This document shows, one piece after another, positions 22,064 through 33,956 of a stretch of DNA of 64,000 nt. Source of the stretch: Austropuccinia psidii (Eukaryota; Basidiomycota; Pucciniomycetes; Pucciniales; Sphaerophragmiaceae); assembly GCA_023105745.1 (NCBI GenBank), contig JALGQZ010000003.1, positions 73,382,696 to 73,446,695 on the forward strand, given 5' to 3'. The notes beneath the pieces are model-generated. The model made no database searches. It saw nothing but the letters and a program-made list of their open reading frames with translations, and was not told the origin of the DNA. The translations under genes and the position numbers were made by a program. Position 1 is the first letter of the stretch; the number at the start of each line of letters is the position of its first letter.

Positions 22064-23903
22064 ATGACAACCCGGCCCTATTCCTCAATGCGTATATGCA
22101 TGTGTCAACACTGCTCAACTCAAACACACTCTTCCCCTGAGGGTGATAGGCAAGGAGTTGCCTTCACACCTTTCCAATATAAACAGCACATTAAAAAGCT
22201 CAAATCAACCATTGCACCCAAATCTCTTCCAAACATCCCTACTTCTGCATCAGGATCTGGGTGCCCACAAATTCTATTGGATCAAATCTTCCCAGCTGAT
22301 TTTTCACATTTGACCCAAAGCACTTTCTCAACTCCAGCGGGTCTCAATTCAACTGCACAGAAACCATATAGTGGCAGTCAAACCCTTCCCCCACAAGACC
22401 TAGGAATGATAATATCTGCCATTCTATCATTAAGGTATAATTTACCCCGCAGGGCTTCACGCATACTCAACCCCGCCCTGAACCTGCTGATCAAGTCCAG
22501 TATCTCAAGCTTAGCTGGTCCCCCCGCTCCTGCATTCCATATACCACAAGATCTGAGTACCATATTTGAACATCTCCAATTGGAGCCAGTGATTCAAAAC
22601 TATATATGTTGTCCTCAATGTTTCTCTCTTAATGGCCTTACTGAATCAGTCACAACTGACCAACCCCACTGTCAACGCCATAATGACCCAAATGATCATG
22701 ATCCCCCTTGCACACAATCATTAGGCAAATTCATCTATTCATCTGAACCCCACACCCAAAACACAACCAACATGAAGCAAAAATTTATAACAACAAAACA
22801 TTTCATTTATCAACCATTCAAAAATTGGCTTGCCAGATCCCTCCAGCGGGCTGGAATTATGGAAATTCTGCATCAACATCAACAATCCCAAACCCATGAA
22901 GGTACCCCAAAATGTGACATCTGGGATGGATTGGTCTGGAGACGCTTCACTGGCACTAGAAATATCCATGACCCCCCATTCATGTCCATTCCTGGTGCAT
23001 TGGCCTTCTCCATTTATGTGGACTGGTTTAATTCACATGGAAAGTCCACCCGGTTGGCCAGCATTGGACCTATCATGCTTATTTGTCTTAATCTCCCCCC
23101 AAGTGAAAGATTGAAGCCCGAGAATGTCTATGTTGCAGGAATCATCCCTGGTCCGAAGGAGCCAACTGCGCTTCAATTGAATTATCTATTAATGCCACTC
23201 ATCAACGAGCTCAAAGAGCTATGGCAAGGTTACCATTTTGCACCCACCTCAACAGGTCCATCAGGATCCTTTATCCGTGTTGCCATCCTCACAGCCATTG
23301 CGGATGTGGTTGCCATGCGCAAGCTTACTGGATTTATTTCCCATTCAGGAAACCACTTTTGTAATTTTTGCACCATTCACAAAGCTCAAATTGAAGAAAT
23401 TGGTCCTCAATTTCACTACACGCGCTCATACCAAAGTCATAAATCAACCATTGCCAAATGGCTTCCGGCAACTCCACAACAAAGACAAGCAATTTTCTCT
23501 GAGTATGGAGTGCGATATTCAATTTTGGAAGACCTTCCATATTGGGATGCAACCAGAATGGTTAATCTTGACATAATGCATAATTTAATACTTGGAATTT
23601 TGAAGGATCATGCAACTTTCAAATTGTGCATTCCAGAGGCGAAATCAAAAATTTACTTCAGGTCCCGCAGGAAATCCAATGACACCAACAGTTCAGACTC
23701 AGATTCCAAGACCTCCAACAGCTCTCTTGATAAAATCACATTGAGAGAGGCCCGCTCCCTGAGAAGAGACGCAGCAAAAATAATAAATGAGCCACTCCCC
23801 ACTACTTCCACATGAGAAAACTACTTCCCAATGCCCACCCCTAACACAGAACATCCATCTAGTGGTTCTGCGAAGATTCCTTCATTTGATGCCGATTACA
23901 TCC
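22064..23903 (+). pseudogene. Tnp2/Plavaka-like transposase (CACTA-related), truncated by an F3 LTR
   Basis: Open frame from ATG 22064 to TGA 23813-23815 (583 aa). Transposase core: YVDWFNSHGKS, SIGPIMLICLNLPPSERLKPENVYVAGIIPGPKEP, then GFISHSGNHFCNFC (a Cys-containing segment), LPYWDATRMVNLDIMHNLILGILKDH. These segments match the tnp2-type transposase family, including fungal Plavaka elements. N-terminal cysteines (MCQHCS, CCPQC...C) suggest a zinc-binding region. After the TGA the same frame stays open (ENYFPMPTPNTEH...) until the F3 LTR at 23904, so the C-terminus was lost to that insertion and the TGA is probably a nonsense change. Divergent from the 645-codon gene. Confidence 0.82.
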
Positions 23904-24339
23904 TGTCAGGTTGATACTATGATAAACGTATAACTAGGCTAATTACAACTTTAACTGTGTATGTGACACGGCAGAAAATGATTTAAAAGAGGTTTATAAA
24001 GGTTTATGATAAGATAAAAGGGTTCTACTATAGAGGAATAGTGGTGGTGAGCGCTATTGAGAACCCTGGGTGCAGGTTTTATCTGTTGGATTACAATAAT
24101 AAAGTCTACAATAATTAAAGATTATAATTATACCTGATTATTTAACCAAGAGTAAAACTGTTTTTGACAGTTTACTACGTAGGTTATTCAAGAGCAGGAT
24201 GAGGAAAGGTTTTTGGCAGTGAAAAGCCCTCCTTTTATCCTGAAATTGAGGTGAAAAGGCTGTTAGACCTTTTCACATAGAGGAAGTGAAGATTTTTCAC
24301 TCCTCATGACAGGCTTGTGGTTTGCAAACAGCCTGTATA

Positions 24340-24401
24340 CCCTGTATTGGGCTCAGATGTGGTTTTGAAACCACATCTGGCCAATTTTCACCAATACAGG
24401 G
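24340..24401. other. Nested hairpin in F3 LTR
   Basis: Outer arms CCCTGTATTGG (24340-24350) and CCAATACAGGG (24391-24401) enclose a perfect inner hairpin AGATGTGGTTT (24355-24365) / AAACCACATCT (24368-24378) with a 2-nt loop. Conserved in the other F3 LTR (31944-32005). Confidence 0.8.
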
Positions 24402-24609
24402 TGAAAATCTTCATCTGGGGACCTCACAGCCTGATTCTGACGTGTATGACGCGTAGAATGCTGTACAGAAACTGTATGGGACCCCAGTATTGACTGACAT
24501 ATGAGGTATTGAAGTAAAAACATGCTTCTTCGTCTATTTGACACCTCATATTCATGGTTATGGGATATTATTCCATGGTAAGGCTGTATATGACAGCAGG
24601 TGGGATTTT

Positions 24610-25190
24610 AACCTTAAAATGGTCATAACTCTGTCAGTATTTGAGATATCAAGCTCAAAGTTGGTTCATTGAATAGCCCTGCATGTGCTCTACACAATGG
24701 TACCCAACTTGACATGGTTATCATTCAATATGGCAAAGTTATCCCATGTACAAGTGTTTTTATACATTGGCGTGTTTTGGGCAAAAGCTGTATTAAGCTT
24801 GTTTGGCCAATAACTTCTGTTCTAGTTGAGATATGAGGAAATGGATGACACCATCAGATAGCCCTGATTGGGCTCTTTCCAAAACGACCCCACTTTAAGT
24901 ATCTCACACTAAAACTGTAAAAGTTAGATGAGAGGTGAATGTTTTGTTCACCCTTATTTGGTCTGAATTTGACCATAACTCAAGTAATACTGGTGCTAGC
25001 TCAGTTTGGCTAGTACCATTGGATAGCCCTGGCTTAGAGCTTCATTTTGAATACCCATTTGATGGGGTTAAGCCTCTCCTTCTAGATTTTAGATGAGAGG
25101 TGAAAATTAAGGTTTATGCTCAGCAATAACTTTGAGCAGGAATAACTTTGTTATTTCTTGTCCTATGGTGATGGGACTTATATTTTTAGG
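24610..25190. repeat. Diverged tandem modules in F3 LTR (about 170-190 bp period)
   Basis: Three to four degenerate copies share ATAACT near the start, a GAGATAT or similar box, and GATAGCCCTG followed by a GCTCT/GCTTC box about 10 bases on (copies near 24624, 24812, 24972 and a partial one near 25140). The same organisation occurs in the second F3 LTR (32215-32800). Confidence 0.55.
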
Positions 25191-25357
25191 AAGAGGTGAG
25201 TTTCCTCTTTCGTTTGATACCTTTTGAGCTAATTTGGCTCAGCTCCATGTTTTGGTGGTATTTTGGCTATACCATTGGTTTATGGTATTTTGGCTGTCAT
25301 GCTTGTGCTCTGGTTTTGAGTCACAGGCTGACATACCCTCCCTCTAAAAAAGGATCA

Positions 25358-28300
25358 TCATTGATGAGACTGTTCAGTCCTCCTAGAGGCTCTGAATCTC
25401 CTTAAATGAAGGTTCCCATCTGGTATGGCATCCTCTGCCAACCATTTGTCTTTGTCAGCTGTCTGGTTCTTGAATCTGACTAGATATTGTCTCTGATCCT
25501 TCCCATTAAGTCTGATTTTTCTGGCCCTGATGATTTTACTCACAGGTCCAGGAGAGTCTTCTACTTCCACTATTTCTGGTGGAGTGATGTTTTTCTTCCT
25601 GGAGGGGAATTTATCCTCCTCTATTTGAAAGTATGGTTTGACCAGGCTCACTGGAAAGACTGGGTGTTTCCTAGAAAACTCCTCAGTGAGCTTGACCTCT
25701 ACTGCATTCTTCCCTATCAACTTAATGATAGTGAAGGGCCCTACAAATGAGTCTCTCATTTTCTTAGGTCCTTTGAGATTGTTAAAGTTCAGTGTAGACA
25801 CTAACACCTGGTCCCCTTCCTTGAAGTCAGGTTCCATATGTGACTTGTCCCACCTTTGCTTGTTATACTCTTTGGCCTCAGCTTTGCATTTGGCTGCAGT
25901 ATCACAGGCTTTCTTCCACATATCATGGAAGTCTTTGGCTGTGGGGTGGATGGTCAGAAGATTTTTATTCAAGTGATCCACAGGTAACAGGGGATTCCAC
26001 CCTTTCTCTACCAGTGCAGGTGTTTTTCCTGTGGTAGAGTGCTGGCTTGTATTATAAGCCAGTTGGACTGCTGGTAAGAGGGTGACCCAATCATGGGTGT
26101 ATCCCTCATGGTCCTTGTATTCCATGCCATAGGCACAGAACCTCCTAAGGATGTCCTCCATTGTTTGGATCATCCTCTCAGCTAGACCATCTGTTTGTGG
26201 ATGGTAAGCTGTGGAAAAAGCAAGCTTGGTGCCAAGCATGTCATATAAATTGGTCCAAAATTCAGATGTGAATTTTGGGTCCCTGTCACTAATTATGATC
26301 TTAGGGACTCCACAGGTGGATATGATGTTATTCCAAAATAACAGAGCAGTGTCCATGGCTGTGTCCTCTTAATGGCATTGTAGACATCTCATGCTCTTGC
26401 TGAACCTATCAACTATTATTAGGCAGGCATTGTAGTTTTCTTTGCCTCCTGGGGCAAGTCCTGTGACCAAGTCCATGTTGATGGTTTCCCATGGGTGTTT
26501 GGGTTCTTCTATGTGTTGAAGCAACCCATATTTTTTCCCATGTTTTCTATTTGCCTTTTGGCATCTTTCACAAGTGTTAATGTATTCACTCAACTCTTGC
26601 TCCCACTTGGGCCACCAAGCTGTGCTTGCTACCCTCTCTTTAGTCCTGTCCTCACTCATGTGTCCCATATAGGGGCAGTCATGGCATTCCTGCAGAATTA
26701 AAGAGATGTGGTCTCTGTCTGTCACTGTGAGTGCACTGGTGTGCTTTTCTCTGTGATAAATCAGGCCATCTATAAGGAAGAATTTATTGTCCTTATAGGC
26801 CCTCAACCAGGGTTCCTCCAGCTGGGTTTCCAGTTCTGGGCTCCTGTATTTTTGTTGAAGGAGTTGGAGTAGTATGCTACACTGTTTGTGTTTAGCATAA
26901 GATTTCAGTACTGCATTGAAAAATTCATTGTGCAGTTCTGAGGAACTTATTCCCAGTATGGGGGTTTCTGTCCCTTCTGAATCAGTGTTTCCACTGTCAA
27001 GGGTACCACTCCCTGGTGCCCATTCAGAGAATCTGAAGTTCTTCTTCCTATTTATTTCCATAAAATGGATAGGAGTTTTTGCAGCAACTTCAGGGTCATA
27101 AGCTGGATTGCTTTTGACATTGTCCAGTGGCCATCTGCTAAGGCCATCTGCATTGGTATGGCTTTTACCTTCCTTGTATATGATGGTCATGTTCCCTCTA
27201 TACTCCTGGATGGCTATTTGCCATCTCAGCATGTGTCTATTAGTAGTCTTCATGTTTAGTAAAGACTTCAAGGCTGTGCAGTCTGTGTAGACTTCAAAGA
27301 CTGCTCCCTCCAAATAATAATGGAGTTTTTCTAGAGTCCAGACTAGACATAGACATTCCATCTGGGTGGCCCCATACCTGGCTTCTGAATCTTTCAGTTT
27401 CCTGGAGATGTAACATATTACACCTTCTCTTGGTTCACCATCCACAATTTGTCTTTGGTGAAGGGCTGCTCCCAAGCCTTGGCTGCATGCTGCATCTATG
27501 TATAACTTGAATGGTAGTTCAAAGTCAGGCAAGATGAGCACAGGTGCATTTGTGAGTTCATATTTGATCTTCTCATATGCATCCCTCCTTTCCTTAGTTA
27601 TTTCAAAGACTACATCTTTTGAACATAACTTGTATAAGCTACTAGTTATGTGTGCAAAGTTCTTAATGTGGTTTCTATAGTAGCTAGCAAACCCAAGGAA
27701 AGATTGCATCTCTTTGATGTTCTTTGGTACTGGCTTTTTCAGTACTGCTGCTACTTTGTTCTGGTCAATTGCCAGACTAAGGCCTGAGACTTTGTGTCCT
27801 AGAGCTAGTAGCTCTTGTTGGCCAAAATTACACTTTTTAAGTGAAATTTTTAGATTGATGGGTGTACATTTACTTAGCACTCTGTCTATGTATTGTACAT
27901 GATCTTCCCATGTCTCTGAGTATATAATGATATCATCAATATATACTACCATCCAGCCTTCCATTATTTCTTCTTGAAATATGGTGTCCATCATCCTTTG
28001 GAAGTGGGCTGGTGCATTCTTGATGCCAAATGGCATCCTGGTGTACTCATATATGCCCATATGGAATATTATTCTGAGCAATTTCATGGAGTTTGGTTTA
28101 ACTCCATTTTGGTGGAAGCCTTTCATACAATCCATCTTGGTTATGTATTTGGCTTTGGCCAGCTTATCCAAGGCATGAGGTATCCTTGGTATAGGGTACC
28201 TGTCTGCTTTTGTGTAGTTATTCAGGGCTCTGAAGTCTCCACACAATCTAGACTTGCCATCATGCCAGGTGATCAGGACAGGAGTGGTGATTTCCACTAT

Positions 28301-28462
28301 TTCATTATGTCCAATCTTTCTGATGACATCCATGTCCAGGAGTTCATTGATGTGTTTTTCAATTTCTTTCCTGGTTTCCAGACTTGCTGGATAAGGAGGT
28401 CTCCTCATCATGGGTGGATAAGGTCTTTCCACATCCAGATATAGTTCTATATCATGGCCTTT
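25358..28462 (-). pseudogene. F3-X pol fragment (RT, RNase H, integrase), one in-frame TAA
   Basis: A single minus-strand frame from the junction at 28462 ([17 protein letters not shown]...) to the stop at 25358. Reverse transcriptase with YIDDIIIYS, RNase H ([24 protein letters not shown]), integrase zinc region (CHDCPYMGH...CERCQKAN), catalytic segments [15 protein letters not shown] and [13 protein letters not shown], and a chromodomain-like end (QYLVRFKNQ...DKWLAEDAI). A TAA at 26371-26369 interrupts integrase between CLQCH and EDTAMD where related elements have Lys. Gag, protease and the start of RT are missing: the frame ends abruptly at an F1 LTR. Non-functional. Confidence 0.9.
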
Positions 28463-30272
28463 TGTGAGCCTTAGAGGTAATTTCATATACCCAAAAGACC
28501 ACAAATATAAAAAATAACATATTAATATAAATAAAAGAAATTTATTTATATTATTAAAATAAAAATCAAAATATAAGTATAAAATTATATTTAAAACTAA
28601 AAATTAATTACAATTTAAAAATAAAAATACATTAAATTTTGTAAGTATAAAATTACATTTATACTTGAAAAAATTGAGTAAAAAATAAATAAAATTGGAA
28701 AAAAGTTAAATAAAAATTATTATAACTTCTTATCCAATAAATAAACATATAAAAATTATTTCACCATTGGATTCCTCATAAAAAATCAGGTGGGGTCACC
28801 TCTGAGTGAAATTCTTGTAACTCAACTCTAAATAAGCTTAAATTAAGTTTTTAGTATTTTCAATACAAAAGTTGAAAATCCTCAAAACTTTAATTTAATT
28901 CACACCACATGTGGTGTTAACCATCAAATTTGGTGTTAAAATTGAGGTGTTGTGTTTAGTTTAGAAGTTATGAGGAATTGAAGTATTTTCAATTGAATTG
29001 AATTGAAATGTCAAAATGTGCGCGTGTATTACATAAGTGAACTTTAATTTACATATGAGGTGTCAATTATTACTGTATTGTACTGTACAATTGAATTGAA
29101 TTACATATGTAAATTATAAGTATAATACATGATGAGGAATTAAAGGAAAAATAAATTGGAAAGATTAAATTTGGGGGGGAAAAGGAACTCCAGCTCTAAG
29201 GGGGAGCTAGACCCCCAAAATCCTTGCTGACAGGCGTGGGATGTCAAAATTCACGCAAAAGTTCATCACTTTTGGCCTGGAATTGAGTTACAGGGTCTGT
29301 GGACTCAATTGATGATGAGGTTTTGATACCAACTGGGGTAGTTTTAGCTGTTGCCAAGAGGGTAAAACTACCCTTAAGATAAAACAATCATAATAAAAAC
29401 AGTTTTAACTGGTTTCTACGCCTCTGACACACATTCTGACGTGTTTTGAAGGCTCTAGGCCTGGTATTGCTATAGTAATGGCTGATTTAAGGGTCTAAAA
29501 TGGCTAAAATGGCCAAAAATGACCTAAACCAGCCCTTTTTGGTCTAAACCAGGGTTCAATGATGCCATAATTGGCTTTTCTGTTGTCAGACTGTTTTTCA
29601 CGACTGACAAGAGTAAAATTTACTTTTGGAGCAAGAGAATTGGTGGCTATAAAAGAATGTCTTCTTTGCCCCACTTTTCTCTTCATGTTAGAATCTTTTC
29701 CTTTTATTCATTAGTTTAAACACTGTTAAACCAATCAATCAAAGATTCCAACCACCATTTTTAAATCATTTTAATCCTTTTAACCACGTGAAAAAATCAT
29801 TATAATCATTGTTTGTAACTCTTATAATCATTTTACCCCTGAACCACCCCAAAAGTGAATTAAAGCATCTTTCATCACTGTAAACTTTGTCACTTTGTTT
29901 CCAAATTCACTCTGGTCACTTTTGGGCGTGTTTTCTCTTTAATATTCTTTTTAAGGACTTTGTTCTTTAATTAATTGCTTGCAGTTCTTTGCTCAATTAA
30001 TTCCAATTGAAATTGCTCTTGAAGAAATTTCTTTTGTAGCCTTAAAATATCTCTTGTAGAGTATTTTTTGGATAAATTTTTATTGTTGGTAAAACAATAA
30101 ATTTTTATAATATTATTGTTTTATACTAATAAAGTTATAAACAATAAAATTGGCGTGTTTTCTCTTAAAAATAATATTTCTTACTATTTTTAATTGAATT
30201 TTACCTTATACAAATTTTGAGGACAGGAAAAGTAGTTGATTTTTAATCAAAGTTTCATATCCACACCTTACA
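28463..30272 (+). repeat. Lone F1-type LTR (1810 bp) joining two F3 fragments
   Basis: TGTGAGCCTTAGAGG... to ...CCACACCTTACA, complete LTR in plus orientation. No target duplication: left flank CCTTT, right flank TCTGC. The flanks are also non-contiguous in F3, with pol (start of RT) on the left and gag on the right. This is the product expected from recombination between two F1 copies, not a simple solo LTR. Confidence 0.9.
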
Positions 30273-30914
30273 TCTGCCCAGTGAGTTGCTAGGTTGAACC
30301 TCTTGTTGTCCATGCTCCATTGAAATAAATCTTTGAGGAGTTGGTGGATCTGAAGAACTTGATCCATATCCTTCCAGTCCTCTGGTTTGAGGTTTCTGTT
30401 GAATTGGAGTGTGAATGGCAAGGTTGATATTATCTCCCTCATTGTTTTGCCATCCACCACTGTGTCCAGGGTGTCCTCTTTCAGGTCTTCTGGTTCTGGA
30501 CAATCCTCCTCTATCCTCTGGCTGGTTCCTTTGGAAGCCAAGGTGTCTGAGGTATGCAGGGGACATATCAGTGTTTGCAAGCAGTCAAAAACTTTATGTT
30601 CTTAGGGTATTTACCTTTGACTGTGCCTTGTACAAATTTGTTATCTGCTGCTTTGGGCAGTTTGCCTTTGGAAGTTACAACTGGGTTAATAATTGTAATC
30701 TTCCCTGTACAAGTGGTTAAGGTTGGTTTACCTTGTATTGAAGCAGATTTCTGTGGTTTTCTACTGCTCTGAGTGGCTATTGGTGTCCACTTCTTGGCTG
30801 TAATGAGGCCTTCACTAAGCCTTTTTCCTTTACCCTTGCTGCCCTCTGGTTCTGAGGGTGTCACTGGTGTGTTGGCCTGTGACTGGGTTTCAAGTGGGAT
30901 GTAGTTTTCTTCCA
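30273..30914 (-). pseudogene. F3-Y gag fragment (two exons)
   Basis: Exon 30914-30615 begins after an acceptor (GATTCAG) and encodes a Lys/Gly-rich segment (GSKGKGKRLSEGLITAKKW). A 68-nt intron (30614-30547, GTAAAT...CTCAG) joins TVK to DTLASKGTSQR in frame. The second exon continues through FQWSMDNKRFNLATHWA until the F1 LTR junction at 30273. This is the N-terminal gag region of an F3-type element; the rest of gag and pol are gone. Assignment as gag rests on position downstream of the 5' LTR and resemblance, from memory, to rust retroelement gags. Confidence 0.7.
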
Positions 30915-31507
30915 CTGAATCAGAACAGGAAAAAGAGGGCTTATGTCAGTTAAGACTTTTTAAAAGGCTGGTTTTGCACGTCTAAGAATGGCCTCTGGGC
31001 TTGTATATTATTACAGTATGCCCTTGTATAATGACAGTGTAATTGAATTAACAATTTCACGTCAAAAATACAGCTTATGGTGTACTGTCACACTGTTTGT
31101 GTGTCAGTATCCCTCAGACACACTTGTGGTTTGCAAGTGTATTCTGTAAAAGTGGTTTGTATACAAGTGTTATTGAATTAACAATACACTTGACCATGCC
31201 TCAACTGATGGTTTTTCAGTCAGAGGTGTCCTTATTCAGTCAAGAATACAGGACTTTATTAGTGGCTTATGTGTTTTTATATGCAAAACACGCCAAAAAT
31301 AATAAATTACTGTGGGTGTTAACCACGTAAAAAATACTCTTATAATATGAGTATATAAAAAAAAGGTAAAAATATATAAAATATATATATTTAAATAGAA
31401 ATTACGCCTAAAAAGGATAAAACAATGTGTTAATAAGTCATAAAAAAGAGAAAAGACTTACTTGTAAGGTCCAAAAAAAGATTTAAAACACGGCCAGGCC
31501 CCCAAAA
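30915..31507 (-). other. F3-Y 5' leader with primer-site motif and splice donor
   Basis: Minus strand: primer-site motif TTTTGGGGGCCTGGCCGTG at 31507-31485 next to the LTR, a perfect donor GTAAGT at 31461-31456, and the acceptor at 30915. So the F3 leader appears spliced, as in F1 and F2. No gene otherwise. Confidence 0.6.
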
Positions 31508-32939
31508 TGTCAGGTTGATACTATGATAAAGGTATAACTAGGCTAATTACAACTTTAACTGTGTATGTGACACGGCAGAAAATGATTTAAAAGAGGCTTA
31601 TAAAGGTTTATGATAAGATGAAAGGGTTCTACTATTGAGGAATAGTGGTGGTGAGCGCTATTGAGAACCCTGGGTGCAGGTTTTATCTGTTGGATTACAA
31701 TAATAAAGTCTACAATAATTAAAGATTATAATTATACCTGATTATTTAACCAAGAGTAAAACTGTTTTTGACAGTTTACTACGTAGGTTATTCAAGAGCA
31801 GGATGAGGAAAGGTTTTTGGCAGTGAAAAGCCCTCCTTTTATCCTGAAATTGAGGTGAAAAGGCTGTTAGACCTTTTCACATAGAGGAAGTGAAGATTTT
31901 TCACTCCTCATGACAGGCTTGTGGTTTGCAAACAGCCTGTATACCCTGTATTGGGCTCAGATGTGGTTTTGAAACCACATCTGGGCAATTTTCACCAATA
32001 CAGGGTCAAAATCTTCATCTGGGGACCTCACAGCCTGATTCTGACGTGTATGACGCGTAGAATGCTGTACAGAAACTGTATGGGACCCCAGTATTGACTG
32101 ACATATGAGGTATTGAAGTAAAAACATTCTTCTTCGTCTATTTGACACCTCATATTCATGATTATGGGATATTATCCCATGGTAAGGCTGTATATGACAG
32201 CAGGTGGGAGTTTGACCTTAAACCAGCCATAACTCTGTCAGTTTTTGAGATATCATTCTCAAAGTTGGTTCATTGGATAGCCCTGTATGAGCTCTACACA
32301 ATGGTACCCAATTTGGTATAGTTATCATTAAATATGGCAAAGTTATCCCATGTGCAAGGTTTTTTTGTACATAGGCGTGGTTTGGGCAAAAAGCTGTATT
32401 GAGCTTGTTTGCCTCATAACATCTGTTATAGTTGAGATATGAAGAAGTTAATGGCACCATCTGATAGCCCTGATTGTGCTCTTTCCAATGATACCCCACT
32501 TCAAGTATCCCACACTAAAACTGTAGAAGTTAGATGAGAGGTGAATGTTTTGTTCACTCTTATTTGGCCTGAAATTGACCATAACTCCAGTAATATTGGT
32601 GCTAGCTCAGTTTGGCTGGTACCATTGGATAGCCCTGGCTTAGAGCTTCATTTTGAATACCCATTTGATGAGGTTAAGCCTCTCCTTCTAGATTTTAGAT
32701 GAGAGGTGAAAATTAAGGTTTATGCTCAGCAACAACTTTGAGCAGGAATAACTTTGTTATTTCTTGTCCTATGGTGATGGGACTTATATTTTCTGAAAGA
32801 GATGAGTTTCCTCTATCTTTTAATACCTTTTGAGCTAATTTGGCTTAGCTCCATGTTCTGGTGGTATCTTGGCTATACCATTGGTTTATGGTATTTTGGC
32901 TGTCATGCTTGTGCTCTGGTTTTGAGTCACAGGCTGACA
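31508..32939 (-). repeat. F3-Y 5' LTR (1432 bp)
   Basis: TGTCAGGTTGATAC... to ...CACAGGCTGACA. The primer-site motif lies on its left, so it is a 5' LTR. It differs from 23904-25333 at many positions (for example around 24605-24630 versus 32205-32230), more than expected for one insertion's two LTRs. It interrupts the gag of F2-a at 32940. Confidence 0.9.
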
Positions 32940-33956
32940 TACACTGTGTAGTACTGTTTGTATTGGCTCATGTAAATGTCTATTTGAGCCCTCTGAATGT
33001 GATTTGTACCTGTTTGAGTTACTCATACTTAGTTCCAATTCAGGTTCAGATATCATGGGAATTTCTGGGACTTGCCTTTGGGATAAGGCACTTCCTTGTG
33101 TGGATTCTGTTCCACTGGGGATATTGCCCTTCCTTTTCCCTTTTGAGGAATCAATTCTACCTCTGAGTCAAGCTCCATCTGATTGGATGGAGTATTGGGA
33201 GCCTCTTCTGGTAGTCATATTATAAGAAAAAATAAGAAATAAGAGGATTTTAGAACAGAAATACTCTTATGGCAATTTATACATGAGGTACTCACCTTCA
33301 GAGTCCTGAATAGTGGGTCCTGGAAAGTCAAATTTCTTGGCTTTCTTTTTCTTAGTGATTATTGGTGTTGGAGAACTTTGACAAGTTTCTTCCACCAATC
33401 TTTCAACAGTGGCTTAGTTATCCTCTGTTGGGTTGTCTTCAAACACTAAAATAGACAAATAAATATAAGTCTTTTATATAAAAGTGTTATTTTTTGGAAA
33501 GATATGGCAATTTTCCACGTAAGAATTGTTTTTTATATCTTTTTTTTATAAAAAAATGAAAATAATTAAAGAAATGAAATTAAAATGAATAAAATAACTT
33601 TTTTATTGGTTTTAATATTTTCATTATTTTTTATGTTTTTATTTTTGAAGAATAAAATAAAAATGAATATGATTCTTTTATAAAATTAATTTATAATATA
33701 AAATTATTTTTAATTAATAAAACATCTTTTTTAATTACTAGAGTCACTCAAAGAAAGTTTTTGCAGGTCTAAGGATGTGAAAAACCACGTGTGAGACAGT
33801 ACAATTGCTTTCCAAATGCCTCAATAGCTTTTAAAATCAATAAATATAAGATCATTATATAATCTTATGATTATAAATATAATTTATTATTGGATAAGCC
33901 CAATTAGAATCTTTTTAAAGGTCTTTTAGAGTAAATATCACGGCCAGGCCCCCAAA
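32940..33956 (-). pseudogene. F2-a: start of gag and leader, decayed
   Basis: Minus strand: leader exon (about 33440-33297), gag ATG at 33218, about 93 gag codons, then the F3-Y LTR. Homologous to 60165-59886 of intact F2-b. Disabled: GGA in F2-b is TGA here shortly after the start (near 33168), and the leader exon has TAA where F2-b has CAA. The primer-site motif at 33936-33956 abuts the LTR. The rest of the element is absent from the window. Confidence 0.85.

Larger units (their letters stand above)
23904..25333 (-). repeat. F3-X 3' LTR (1430 bp)
   Basis: TGTCAGGTTGATAC... to ...CACAGGCTGACA, followed by a polypurine tract in minus sense (25334-25353) and the 3' end of F3 pol, so this is the 3' LTR of a minus-strand element inserted in the Tnp2 gene. 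Left flank CATCC; the other F3 LTR (31508-32939) is flanked by TACAC, so the two are not ends of one simple insertion. Confidence 0.9.

Noticed and set aside
22064..23815. Assignment of the transposase to the KDZ (Kyakuja-Dileera-Zisupton) group
   Set aside because: The core segments (YVDWFN, CLNLPPSERLKPENVY, AGIIPGPKEP) fit tnp2/Plavaka transposases better.
24353..24544. 63-codon minus frame in the F3 LTR, repeated at 31957
   Set aside because: Covers the conserved hairpin; duplicated only because both are F3 LTRs.
28463..30272. Ordinary solo LTR from within-element recombination
   Set aside because: No target duplication, and the flanks are different parts of F3 (pol and gag).
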